DNA from: Anaerolineales bacterium | GTDB lineage: Bacteria; Chloroflexota; Anaerolineae; Anaerolineales; Villigracilaceae | NCBI GenBank assembly: GCA_025056515.1 | Contig: JANWWB010000043.1 | Coordinates: 1-10,638, forward strand | Direction of reading: 5' to 3' | Length of the DNA stretch: 10,638 nt | In this document: positions 1 to 8,530 of the stretch, in pieces | How positions within the stretch are numbered: the first letter of the stretch is position 1 | How the letters are laid out: each line of letters starts with the position of its first letter | Notes under the pieces: model-generated | What the model was told of the DNA's origin: nothing | Database searches by the model: none | Seen by the model: the letters and a program-made list of their open reading frames with translations, nothing else | Made by a program: the position numbers and the translations under genes

Positions 1-193
1 GGAAGGCCAGGGTGAAGTCGGGAGGGTGTGGGAGCGGGGTAGCATAGGGGCTGCGGCCGCGGGGCGGCGTGGCGCTGGGGGACAGGCGGGGAGTGGGGGG
101 AGGGGTTGGCGTTGCGCAGGCGGCGGTCTGCGGCGCGCAGGCGGCGAGAAAGCAGAAGAGCAGGGAAAACAACCAGGGCCTCAGGCGGGACAT
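1..193 (-). CDS. Putative lipoprotein, N-terminal part (runs off the left edge)
   Basis: The minus strand is open from an ATG at 193 to the window edge, giving 64 codons. The N-terminus is a lipoprotein signal peptide: positive residues at R3 and R5, a hydrophobic core at about residues 7-16, and the lipobox L16-A17-A18-C19. Cleavage before Cys19 and lipidation would anchor the protein outside the membrane. A Thr/Pro/Ser-rich linker follows (about residues 28-58), the usual tether between lipid anchor and folded domain. No domain is reached before the edge, so the function is unknown. The start is backed by AGGAGG four bases upstream (198-203) and a TATAAT box at 222-227. The codons are very GC-rich at third positions, unlike the other genes here. 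A second Ala-Ala-Cys at residues 24-26 comes from a 12-base direct repeat. The signal peptide and ribosome site are seen directly; export and lipidation follow from family knowledge. Confidence 0.75.
   Translation of the reverse strand, partial: MSRLRPWLFSLLFCFLAACAPQTAACATPTPPPTPRLSPSATPPRGRSPYATPLPHPPDFTLAF
114..146. repeat. 12-bp direct repeat, 21-bp offset
   Basis: GCGCAGGCGGCG occurs at 114-125 and again at 135-146. The 21-base offset equals seven codons, so the frame of the minus-strand lipoprotein is kept and the Ala-Ala-Cys-Ala of the lipobox appears twice (Cys19 and Cys26). Replication slippage in a GC-rich stretch is the simple explanation. Confidence 0.8.
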
Positions 194-197
194 CTTT

Positions 198-203
198 CCT
201 CCT
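198..203 (-). promoter_or_regulatory. Ribosome binding site of the lipoprotein gene
   Basis: AGGAGG on the minus strand lies four bases before the ATG at 193. It is a full match to the anti-Shine-Dalgarno core and decides both the strand and the start of the edge gene. Confidence 0.75.
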
Positions 204-221
204 CAGGCTGGGGTATTTGGG

Positions 222-227
222 ATTATA
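222..227 (-). promoter_or_regulatory. Candidate -10 box of the lipoprotein gene
   Basis: The minus strand reads TATAAT exactly, which would put the transcription start near 215 and leave a leader of about 22 bases. No good -35 box stands 17 bases upstream. The core is nearly palindromic (ATTATAAT), so the plus strand also reads TATAAT at 224-229, but no -35 or close gene start supports that direction. Confidence 0.45.
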
Positions 228-411
228 ATTCGGTCGGGAGCGCACTATGGTCTGTGAATTGGAGGATTTTGTGGATTGGGTGACGTTTGTGTAAACGCTG
301 TAGAAGACGAGACGTGTGCCTTGACCAGGCGATGGATAACTTACAGGCGAAGTAGGCTATGTGCACAGCGAGATTCTCAAAGTGCGCGATCGCCTTTTAG
401 AAAATTGGCCA

Positions 412-417
412 GGGAGG
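412..417 (+). promoter_or_regulatory. Ribosome binding site of the class III aminotransferase
   Basis: GGGAGG lies four bases before a TTG codon at 422 and supports that unusual start. A weaker GAGGG at 437-441 stands four bases before the in-frame ATG at 446, so the start stays open between the two. Confidence 0.5.
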
Positions 418-421
418 AATT

Positions 422-1795
422 TTGAGAACAACAATTGAGGGTTTTATGTTTGATCTTCCTGATGACCAAATTCTCTCTCTTTCCAAACAACATGTGTTTT
501 GGACGTGGTCGGCTCAGGCAAGAGTGATCCCGATACCGGTTGCACGCGCCGAAGGAGTCTACTTTTGGGATGTCGAGGGGAAGCGTTATCTTGACTTCAA
601 CTCGATGACCATGTGTGTCAATATCGGTCATGGCAATCCAACCGTTATTCGCGCCATTCAGGAGCAAGTGGCTTCTTTGGCCTATGCGGCTCCGGGTATG
701 GCGACCAAAATTCGCGCTCTAGCGAGCAAAGCTGTCGCCGATGTCACGCCTCAGGGACGGTTGAGCAAGGTGCTCTTCACCCTCGGTGGAGCAGATGCCA
801 ACGAGAACGCTATTAAACTTGCGCGTGGTTATACCGGGAAGTTTAAAATCCTGACCCGCTATCGTTCCTATCACGGAGCGACCGCCGGGGCGATGGCCCT
901 GACCGGCGATCCGCGCCGCACAGCCTGGGAGCCTGGACTGATGCCCGGCGTGGTTCATTTCCTCGACCCCTACCGTTACCGCTCTACCTTCCATCGCACC
1001 AATCCCGATATTTCAGATGCAGAGTTTTGCCAAGACTATCTCAATCATCTGGAAGAAATCATTCAGTACGAAGGCCCCGAGACGATTGCGGCAATTTTGC
1101 TGGAATCGGTGACCGGAACAAACGGAATCATCATCCCACCAGACGGCTATCTGCAAGGCGTGCGCGCTCTGTGCGATAAGTATCGGATTGTCATGATAGC
1201 CGATGAAGTGATGTCTGGTTTTGGGCGCACCGGAAAATGGTTTGCTGTAGACCATTGGAATGTTGTCCCTGACATCATCACCATGGCCAAAGGCTTAACA
1301 TCGGCCTATGCGCCTCTTGGAGCAGTAGCCATGCGTCCGGAAATTGCGGCTGCGTTCGATGAACGCGTCTATGAAGGCGGCCTAACGTATACTGCTCATC
1401 CTGTCTCGTTAGCCGCTGCCGTTGCGAACATCCAAGTCATGCGCGACGAGAAAATCATCGAACACGCCGCCGAGATGGGACCTATCCTTAACCGGATGCT
1501 GAAAGACCTGGGTGAAGCACATCCCTCTGTGGGCGAGGTGCGTAGCATCGGCCTCTTTGGCGTTATCGAACTGGTTCGCAATAGACAGACCAAAGAGCCG
1601 ATGGCGCCTTGGAACGGCACAAGCCCGGAGATGACTGCCCTGCGCCGATACTGTCTCGAGAACGGCTTGTTTCTCTATACCCATTGGCATACTGTTCTCA
1701 TCATTCCGCCGCTCATCATCACAGAGTCTCAATTGCAAGAAGGCATGGAAGTGCTGGACAAAGCGCTAGAAATTACCGACCGCGCTGTCGGATAG
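422..1795 (+). CDS. Class III PLP-dependent aminotransferase, substrate unresolved
   Basis: This is a complete class III (omega) aminotransferase of 457 residues from a TTG start, or 449 from the ATG at 446. Such enzymes move an amino group, often from a terminal or beta position, to pyruvate or 2-oxoglutarate through PLP in the cytoplasm. Landmarks are the N-terminal VEGKRYLDF strand (about 51-59), the phosphate-binding segment GGADANENA (122-130), the cofactor-stacking Tyr-His-Gly (150-152), Asp261 in ADEVMSGFGRTG, which binds the pyridine nitrogen, and the Schiff-base lysine Lys290 in MAKGLTSAYAPLG. The GGADANENA segment and the SYHGAT-TGDPRR stretch recall taurine- or beta-alanine-pyruvate aminotransferases; that subgroup is my inference. 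It is not a second ornithine aminotransferase, since the RocD signatures are missing. It stands alone, divergent from the lipoprotein gene and convergent with the guaB pair. I see no convincing promoter in 194-421. Confidence 0.9.
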   Translation: MRTTIEGFMFDLPDDQILSLSKQHVFWTWSAQARVIPIPVARAEGVYFWDVEGKRYLDFNSMTMCVNIGHGNPTVIRAIQEQVASLAYAAPGMATKIRALASKAVADVTPQGRLSKVLFTLGGADANENAIKLARGYTGKFKILTRYRSYHGATAGAMALTGDPRRTAWEPGLMPGVVHFLDPYRYRSTFHRTNPDISDAEFCQDYLNHLEEIIQYEGPETIAAILLESVTGTNGIIIPPDGYLQGVRALCDKYRIVMIADEVMSGFGRTGKWFAVDHWNVVPDIITMAKGLTSAYAPLGAVAMRPEIAAAFDERVYEGGLTYTAHPVSLAAAVANIQVMRDEKIIEHAAEMGPILNRMLKDLGEAHPSVGEVRSIGLFGVIELVRNRQTKEPMAPWNGTSPEMTALRRYCLENGLFLYTHWHTVLIIPPLIITESQLQEGMEVLDKALEITDRAVG

Positions 1796-1922
1796 GGAGC
1801 TGTGAGAATCTGCCCAGAAGGCTTTTTCTCGCACAAGGCGTGTGGAAGCGCTCTTTTTCTTGACAAAAGCGGGGGTCGTTCTGGTGCTTTGAGATATAGC
1901 TTCTAGGAAAAATTAGAAATCC

Positions 1923-3690
<1,768 letters not shown>

Positions 3691-3744
3691 GTGGTTCTCT
3701 GGTAAGAAGGCCCCAAAACTCATTCGATTTGTGATGTTTTTCGT

Positions 3745-3763
3745 CAAACTGACAAACAGTTTG
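3745..3763. promoter_or_regulatory. Perfect dyad, candidate operator in the guaB-argF control region
   Basis: CAAACTG at 3745-3751 and CAGTTTG at 3757-3763 are perfect inverted copies around a five-base spacer. A second inverted pair, CGTCAA at 3742-3747 and TTGACG at 3767-3772, is nested around it with offset arms; the right arm is also the predicted argF -35 box. The dyad centre (3754) is about 48 bases before the predicted argF start of transcription and about 100 bases upstream of that of guaB. It does not look like an ArgR box (TGAAT-type arms). Confidence 0.45.
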
Positions 3764-3766
3764 CAC

Positions 3767-3795
3767 TTGACGGAAATCCAAACCCGATTGATACT
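3767..3795 (+). promoter_or_regulatory. Candidate sigma-70-type promoter of the argF run
   Basis: TTGACG (3767-3772) and GATACT (3790-3795) are 17 bases apart. The -35 box matches the consensus at five of six positions and the -10 box at four. Transcription would start near 3802, about 25 bases before the argF ATG. The -35 box touches the dyad at 3745-3763. Confidence 0.5.
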
Positions 3796-3813
3796 TGAGC
3801 TGATACCAAAGAG

Positions 3814-3818
3814 AGGAG
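3814..3818 (+). promoter_or_regulatory. Ribosome binding site that fixes the argF start
   Basis: AGGAG, within GAGAGGAG, lies eight bases before the ATG at 3827. The frame stays open upstream to 3599, but that stretch overlaps guaB and has no family similarity, so this site decides the start. Confidence 0.75.
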
Positions 3819-3826
3819 TCTTTGTT

Positions 3827-4750
3827 ATGCGACATTTTCTCGATATTTCTGACCATTCGTCTGAAGAATTGCAAGATTTGCTCGATTTAGCCGTTCGGCT
3901 GAAGCAAGAGTATTTTGCCGGTGGTAATCCTCCGCTGTTTAAGGGGAAGGTGCTGGCGATGATTTTCCAAAAGCCCAGCTTGCGGACGCGCGTCTCGTTC
4001 GATATGGCCATGCGGCACATGGGCGGCGATGCTTTGTATCTTTCCCCAAACGAAATCGGCCTGGGGAAACGCGAGGCGATTTCGGATGTTGCTCGGGTCC
4101 TTTCCGGCTACGTCCAGGCAATTATGGCGCGCGTCTTTGCGCATGAACATGTGCTCGAACTGGCACGTTGGTCGTCAGTGCCGGTCATCAATGGCTTGAG
4201 CGATTACAGTCATCCTTGCCAGGCGATGGCTGATGCGCTGACGATTCAGGAGAGGTTTGGTAAAACCAAAGGTCTGAATGTGGTCTTTGTCGGCGATGGG
4301 AATAATGTTGCCGTTTCGCTGATGCAGATTTCGGTTAAATTGGGTTGGAATTTTACCATTGCTAATCCCGAAGGGTACGACATGCCGGCGGCGGCGATTG
4401 AACAGGCGCGACAGGTAGCGGCGCAGACTGGCTCAAAACTGGCCTTCCTGCGTGACCCGCATGAAGCGGTTCGCGGCGCTCATGTTATCTATACCGATAC
4501 TTGGGTCAGCATGGGGCAGGAAGACGAGACGGCCAAGCGCGAAGCGGTCTTCCCGCCTTACCAAGTCAACGCTCAATTGGTTTCAGAAGCTGATAAAGAT
4601 GTAATTGTCATGCACTGTTTGCCGGCGCATCGTAACCAAGAATTGACCGATGAAGTAGCCGATGGACCGCACTCGGTTATCTTCCAACAAGCGCATAACC
4701 GTCTCCATGCCCAGAAGGCGATTTTGGCGCGCTTATTCGGTGTGGCTTGA
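3827..4750 (+). CDS. argF: Ornithine carbamoyltransferase
   Basis: OTC interconverts ornithine plus carbamoyl phosphate and citrulline plus phosphate, in arginine synthesis or, in reverse, in the arginine deiminase route. The 307 residues are normal for the family. Motifs in order: KPSLRTR (49-55), the carbamoyl-phosphate loop; HPCQ (129-132); a VGDGNN turn (155-160) opening the ornithine domain; DTWVSMGQ (224-231), the mobile SMG loop specific for ornithine; and HCLPAHR (263-269) with the catalytic Cys264. The SMG loop and HCLP distinguish it from aspartate and acetylornithine carbamoyltransferases. It is the first gene of a plus-strand run with rocD, the ald-like gene and a CoA-transferase, which hints at ornithine catabolism or an ornithine-centred node. 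No arginine deiminase or carbamate kinase gene is in the window, so the direction of flux cannot be told. Confidence 0.96.
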   Translation: MRHFLDISDHSSEELQDLLDLAVRLKQEYFAGGNPPLFKGKVLAMIFQKPSLRTRVSFDMAMRHMGGDALYLSPNEIGLGKREAISDVARVLSGYVQAIMARVFAHEHVLELARWSSVPVINGLSDYSHPCQAMADALTIQERFGKTKGLNVVFVGDGNNVAVSLMQISVKLGWNFTIANPEGYDMPAAAIEQARQVAAQTGSKLAFLRDPHEAVRGAHVIYTDTWVSMGQEDETAKREAVFPPYQVNAQLVSEADKDVIVMHCLPAHRNQELTDEVADGPHSVIFQQAHNRLHAQKAILARLFGVA

Positions 4751-4823
4751 TGGTTGGACATTCTGAACTTACCCTTGATAGATGCTAAATTCTCCCTCTT
4801 TGCGAGTGCATCAAACTCCAATG

Positions 4824-4852
4824 AGCCTCTCAACTGCGTGGCGTTCGAGGCT
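4824..4852. repeat. Imperfect hairpin upstream of rocD
   Basis: AGCCTC (4824-4829) and GAGGCT (4847-4852) are perfect 6-bp inverted arms around a 17-base loop, ending about 14 bases before the rocD ribosome site. There is no T-tract, so it is not an intrinsic terminator. It could shape the mRNA leader between argF and rocD, or be chance. Confidence 0.3.
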
Positions 4853-4865
4853 GACTATTCCATAA

Positions 4866-4870
4866 GGTGA
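4866..4870 (+). promoter_or_regulatory. Ribosome binding site that decides the rocD start
   Basis: GGTGA, the 3' half of the Shine-Dalgarno sequence, ends two bases before the ATG at 4873. An in-frame GTG at 4867 lies inside this motif and so is an unlikely start. Confidence 0.55.
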
Positions 4871-4872
4871 CT

Positions 4873-6075
4873 ATGAACACGCAGGACTATATTCAACTTG
4901 AAGAACGTTATGGCGCTCATAACTATCATCCTCTGGATGTAGTGATCTCGCGCGCAGAAGGGGTTTGGGTCTATGATGTGGAGGGCCGGCGCTACTTAGA
5001 TTGTTTATCAGCATATTCGGCGGTCAATCAGGGGCATGTACACCCCAAAATCCTTGCGGCGCTTATCGAACAAGCGAGCAAAGTGACACTGACCAGCCGC
5101 GCTTTTCGCAATGACCAATTGCCTCTCTTTTATAAAGAACTCTCGGAATTGACCGGCTATGAGATGTCTTTGCCGATGAATTCCGGTGCGGAGGCGGTCG
5201 AAACGGCCCTTAAGCTGGCTCGTAAGTGGGCTTATCGGGTTAAGGGTGTCCCGCGTTATCAGGCAGAGATTATTGTCGCCGCCGGGAATTTTCATGGACG
5301 TACGATTAGCGCGATTTCTCTTTCGACCGAACCGCTCTATCGAAACGATTTTGGCCCGTTTACGCCCGGTTTTGTGACCGTCCCGTATGGTGATGCCGAT
5401 GCTGTTGCGAGGGCCATTACGCCGAATACGGCGGCCGTTTTGCTCGAGCCGATCCAAGGTGAGGGCGGCGTGATTGTTCCGCCGCAGGGGTATTTGCGCA
5501 AAGTGGCTGAGATCTGTCGGCGTGAGCATGTCCTCTTTATGGCGGACGAAATCCAGACCGGACTAGGACGGACTGGGAAACTCTTTGCTGCGCAACACGA
5601 GGACGTGCGCCCGGATGTGACGATTGTCGGCAAGGCCCTTTCGGGTGGGTTTTATCCGATATCGGCGGTTTTAGCAGATCGCCCGCTTCTCGGCTTGTTT
5701 ACTCCGGGTGAACATGGCTCCACCTTTGGTGGCAATCCTCTAGCTGCGGCGGTCGGGCGGGCAGCGTTGCGTGTTTTGGTGGAGGAAAACCTCATCCAGA
5801 GGGCAGCAGAACTGGGTGGGTATTTCTTGGAGCGGCTGAGCGAAATTCCCAGTCGTCATGTCAAAGAGGTGCGCGGGCGTGGGTTGCTGATCGGTGTTGA
5901 GCTTAAACCTGAGGCGGGAGGGGCAAGACGGTTCTGTGAGGCATTGCAGGAGCGCGGGATTTTGGCCAAGGAAACACATCAACATGTCATCCGCTTGGCA
6001 CCCCCGCTTGTGATTGAGAAGGAAATCATTGACTGGGCTTTGCCTAAAATACAGGAAGTTTTACAAATGCCTTAA
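4873..6075 (+). CDS. rocD: Ornithine aminotransferase (ornithine-oxo-acid transaminase)
   Basis: RocD moves the delta-amino group of ornithine to 2-oxoglutarate, giving glutamate 5-semialdehyde (which cyclises to pyrroline-5-carboxylate) and glutamate. At 400 residues it is full length for bacterial RocD. Diagnostic stretches are [19 protein letters not shown] (14-32), [15 protein letters not shown] (46-60) with Tyr48 as the ornithine-contacting tyrosine (Tyr55 in human OAT), LTSRAF (73-78), [16 protein letters not shown] (102-117), NFHGRT (139-144), EPIQGEGGV (192-200), Asp225 in [12 protein letters not shown], the PLP lysine Lys254 in VGKALSGG, and STFGGNPL (283-290). The NYHP and [10 protein letters not shown] blocks separate it from acetylornithine aminotransferase. 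Where human OAT has Tyr85, this protein has Arg79. It follows argF after 122 bases and precedes the ald-like gene by 53 bases. Together with OTC it could link citrulline to glutamate in either direction. Confidence 0.95.
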   Translation: MNTQDYIQLEERYGAHNYHPLDVVISRAEGVWVYDVEGRRYLDCLSAYSAVNQGHVHPKILAALIEQASKVTLTSRAFRNDQLPLFYKELSELTGYEMSLPMNSGAEAVETALKLARKWAYRVKGVPRYQAEIIVAAGNFHGRTISAISLSTEPLYRNDFGPFTPGFVTVPYGDADAVARAITPNTAAVLLEPIQGEGGVIVPPQGYLRKVAEICRREHVLFMADEIQTGLGRTGKLFAAQHEDVRPDVTIVGKALSGGFYPISAVLADRPLLGLFTPGEHGSTFGGNPLAAAVGRAALRVLVEENLIQRAAELGGYFLERLSEIPSRHVKEVRGRGLLIGVELKPEAGGARRFCEALQERGILAKETHQHVIRLAPPLVIEKEIIDWALPKIQEVLQMP

Positions 6076-6117
6076 TCGTGTCACTTTTTCCTGTGCAATC
6101 AAAGCCTATTTTGATCC

Positions 6118-6122
6118 GGAGG
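6118..6122 (+). promoter_or_regulatory. Ribosome binding site that fixes the ald start
   Basis: GGAGG lies six bases before the ATG at 6129. An in-frame start 51 bases further upstream has no such site and would add a tail not found in the family. Confidence 0.75.
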
Positions 6123-6128
6123 CAATCT

Positions 6129-7205
6129 ATGAATATTGGAATCCCAAAAGAACGAAGGCCGTTCGAGTATCGGGTCGGCCTTTCGCCGGCTGGTGTGGAA
6201 CTATTATGCCAGAATGGCCACACCGTCTTTGTCGAGCATGATGCCGGCATAGGAGCAGGATTTGCGGATCAAGAGTATGAACGTGCCGGAGCGCGCATTG
6301 TTTATTCGGCAGAGGAACTCTATGGTCGTGCAGATTTGGTGCTCAAGGTGGCGCGTCCTTTGGATGAGGAACTCGACTTGCTCAAACCCGGGTGCACCTT
6401 GGCCGGATTGCTCCACCTGGCTTCCGCGCGTCGGAGCAAAATTGACCTTTTGTTGGAAAAGAAAATCACAACCATTGCCTACGAGCAAGTCTCTTTGCCG
6501 GATGGCAGTTTGCCTTTGCTGCGTCCGTTCAGTCAAATCGGCGGCGCCATGGCGGCGCAGGTGGCCGCTCGTCTGCTTCAGAACAATTATGGTGGGAACG
6601 GAGTCCTCTTGGGGGGGATTCCTGGCGTGCCTCCGGCCGAGGTGGTTATCCTAGGTGCAGGCGTTGTCGGATCGTTCGCCGCTCGTGCCTTTGTCGGCTT
6701 GGGGGCGCATGTCACGGTTTTGGATAAAAGCGTTGAGGCTTTAACGCGCATTTCCCAGTGCGCTCCTTCGATTGTGACGATGCCTGCTACTGAACGGAAT
6801 ATCGAACGCGTTTGCCTCTATGCTGATGTGCTGGTTGGGGCTGTGTTGGTGCCGGGCGCGCGCGCTCCGCAGTTGGTCTCTCGCCAACTGGTTCGCAGGA
6901 TGAAGCCTCGCTCGGTCATTCTTGACATCAGTATTGACCAGGGTGGTTGTGTGGAGACTTCGCGTCCCACTACGCACGACCAACCTACTTTCATTGAAGA
7001 AAACATAATTCACTATTGCGTGCCGAATATGCCCGGTGTGGTAGCACGTACGGCCACGTATGGCTTTGTCAATGCGGCTATGGATTACATTCTCCAACTG
7101 GCTAATTTGGGTGTAGATAAGGCCATTGAGGCAAATCCCGCCTTGGCTACTGGCGTGACAACATATCGTGGCGAACTCCGCAATCTGTCGCGCTTATCAA
7201 AATAA
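6129..7205 (+). CDS. ald: Alanine dehydrogenase-like protein with altered active site
   Basis: By overall sequence this is the alanine dehydrogenase/transhydrogenase-alpha family; typical members catalyse alanine + NAD+ = pyruvate + ammonium + NADH. At 358 residues it is slightly short, ending about a dozen residues before usual family C-termini. Conserved points are Arg15 in YRVGLSPAGV, His96 in LLHLAS, GVLLGGIPGVPPA (158-170), the NAD-binding ILGAGVVGSFAAR (174-186), Asp270 in LDISIDQGGC, TSRPTTHD (277-284) and Asn300 in CVPNMPG. The substrate-site motif KVKEP is here KVARP (73-77), so the second lysine (Lys75 in the M. tuberculosis enzyme, Lys74 in Phormidium) is alanine, and arginine replaces the next glutamate. 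This may mean a different substrate, a rescue by Arg76, or a weak enzyme. The gene is 53 bases after rocD and 11 before the CoA-transferase. Membership is certain; activity on alanine is not. Confidence 0.85.
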   Translation: MNIGIPKERRPFEYRVGLSPAGVELLCQNGHTVFVEHDAGIGAGFADQEYERAGARIVYSAEELYGRADLVLKVARPLDEELDLLKPGCTLAGLLHLASARRSKIDLLLEKKITTIAYEQVSLPDGSLPLLRPFSQIGGAMAAQVAARLLQNNYGGNGVLLGGIPGVPPAEVVILGAGVVGSFAARAFVGLGAHVTVLDKSVEALTRISQCAPSIVTMPATERNIERVCLYADVLVGAVLVPGARAPQLVSRQLVRRMKPRSVILDISIDQGGCVETSRPTTHDQPTFIEENIIHYCVPNMPGVVARTATYGFVNAAMDYILQLANLGVDKAIEANPALATGVTTYRGELRNLSRLSK

Positions 7206-7216
7206 GGAGTGAGAAG

Positions 7217-8527
7217 ATGGATTGGAATAGCATTTATCAATCTAGAGTTTGTACCGCTGAAGAGGCAGTTCGGGCGATTAAGTCAAATAACCGCGTCTTC
7301 ATGACCGGGAATGTCTCAGTGCCGCAGAAATTGTTGGCTGCGCTGGTGGAATATGCTCCTGAGATTGAAAATGTCGAAATTTGTCAGGCGCTATCGGTCG
7401 GTCCGGCTGATTATGTCAAGCCTGAAATGGAGGGCCACCTGCGGGTCAATTCACTTTTCATCAGCGCCAATGTCCGTCAGGCTGTTTGGGAGGGGCGAGC
7501 CGATTTTACGCCCGTCCTGCTTTCGGAATTTACCTTACTCTTCAAGAACAAAATCCTGCCGGTGGATGTGGCGATGATTCATGTCTCGCCACCAGATGAA
7601 CATGGCTTCTGCTCATTGGGCGTTGAAGTGGGCCTGACAAAATCGCCTGCCGAGTCGGCGAAAATTATCATCGCCGAGGTCAATGAGCAGATGCCGCGCA
7701 CCTTAGGCGATTCTTTTATCCATGTCAGTCGTCTCACGCACATTGTACCGGTCAACTATCCGATCGCTGAGTTGCCTATGGGGAGTGAAGGGGATGACCA
7801 GATTAGTCAGAAAATTGCCGGATACATCGCTGACCTGATTCCTGATGGTGCAACGATGCAAATGGGCATTGGGGCCATCCCGGACGCCGTCCTCAATTTC
7901 TTGGATCATAAGCACGACCTAGGGATTCACAGCGAAATGTTCTCAGATGGCGTTGTCCGCCTGGTGGAGAAGGGCGTTATTAACAACTCACGCAAGACTC
8001 TACATCCGGGTAAGATCATTGCCGGTTTTATCCTTGGAACGCAGCAATTGTACCGGTGGGTCGATGATAATCCCCTGTGCGAGTTCCATCGTCAGGAGTA
8101 TGTCAATGATCCGTTTGTCATCGCCAAAAATGACCGTATGGTAGCGATTAACTCGGCGATTGAGGTAGACTTGACCGGCCAGGTTTGCTCAGATAGCATC
8201 GGCCCGAAGTTCTACAGCGGCGTAGGCGGACAATTGGATTTTATTTATGGTGCCTCTCGTTCGAATGGCGGGGTGCCCATTATTGCCATGCCCTCAACAG
8301 CGACGATGAAAGACGGCACAGTTGTCAGCAAAATCGTTCCCATGCTCAAACAGGGCGCCGGTGTGGTGACCACACGCAATCACGTTCACTACGTAGTGAC
8401 CGAATTCGGCGTCGCCGACTTGTACGGCAAGAGCATTCGTCAGCGCGCTCAGGCACTTATCAATATTGCCCATCCAGATTTTCGTGATCACTTGCGTTAT
8501 CAAGCAAAACAACTGAATTGGCTTTAG
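7217..8527 (+). CDS. CoA-transferase of the acetyl-CoA hydrolase / 4-hydroxybutyrate CoA-transferase family
   Basis: Members move CoA between acyl-CoA and a free acid through a glutamyl-CoA thioester, or hydrolyse acetyl-CoA. The 436 residues match 4-hydroxybutyrate CoA-transferase (AbfT) and butyryl-CoA:acetate transferases in length. Motifs: HVSPPDEHGFCSLG (122-135), the CoA-site loop MQMGIGAIPDAV (214-225), catalytic Glu240 in GIHSEMFSDG (236-245), and the C-terminal blocks VGGQLDFIYGASRSNGG and YVVTEFGVADLYGKSIRQRA. AAGGAG (7204-7209) overlaps the ald stop codon and lies seven bases before the ATG, so the two genes are tightly linked. An intrinsic terminator follows directly. The acid substrate (acetate, butyrate, 4-hydroxybutyrate or other) cannot be read from the sequence. 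With the ald-like gene, it suggests handling of acyl-CoA from amino-acid carbon; that link is inference. Confidence 0.9.
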   Translation: MDWNSIYQSRVCTAEEAVRAIKSNNRVFMTGNVSVPQKLLAALVEYAPEIENVEICQALSVGPADYVKPEMEGHLRVNSLFISANVRQAVWEGRADFTPVLLSEFTLLFKNKILPVDVAMIHVSPPDEHGFCSLGVEVGLTKSPAESAKIIIAEVNEQMPRTLGDSFIHVSRLTHIVPVNYPIAELPMGSEGDDQISQKIAGYIADLIPDGATMQMGIGAIPDAVLNFLDHKHDLGIHSEMFSDGVVRLVEKGVINNSRKTLHPGKIIAGFILGTQQLYRWVDDNPLCEFHRQEYVNDPFVIAKNDRMVAINSAIEVDLTGQVCSDSIGPKFYSGVGGQLDFIYGASRSNGGVPIIAMPSTATMKDGTVVSKIVPMLKQGAGVVTTRNHVHYVVTEFGVADLYGKSIRQRAQALINIAHPDFRDHLRYQAKQLNWL

Positions 8528-8530
8528 TGC

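Noticed and set aside
26..283. Plus-strand open frame rich in Gly, Ala and Arg
   Set aside because: Low-complexity shadow of the minus-strand lipoprotein's GC-rich codons; no ribosome site or family resemblance.
386..393. GCGATCGC palindrome, like the cyanobacterial HIP1 repeat
   Set aside because: A single copy in the window; expected by chance and no other cyanobacterial sign.
194..421. Promoter for the class III aminotransferase (TTGACC at 321-326, or TTGTGG-N17-TAAACG at 269-297)
   Set aside because: The first lacks a -10 box at the right distance and the second has a poor -10 match; neither is supported.
1796..1922. Possible terminator between the aminotransferase and the small membrane-protein gene
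   Set aside because: Only short or bulged stems next to T-runs (for example GCC/GGC at about 1816-1826); none is good enough to call.
5008..5529. 173-codon minus-strand frame inside rocD
   Set aside because: Antisense shadow of a clearly conserved gene, with no ribosome site or recognisable motif.
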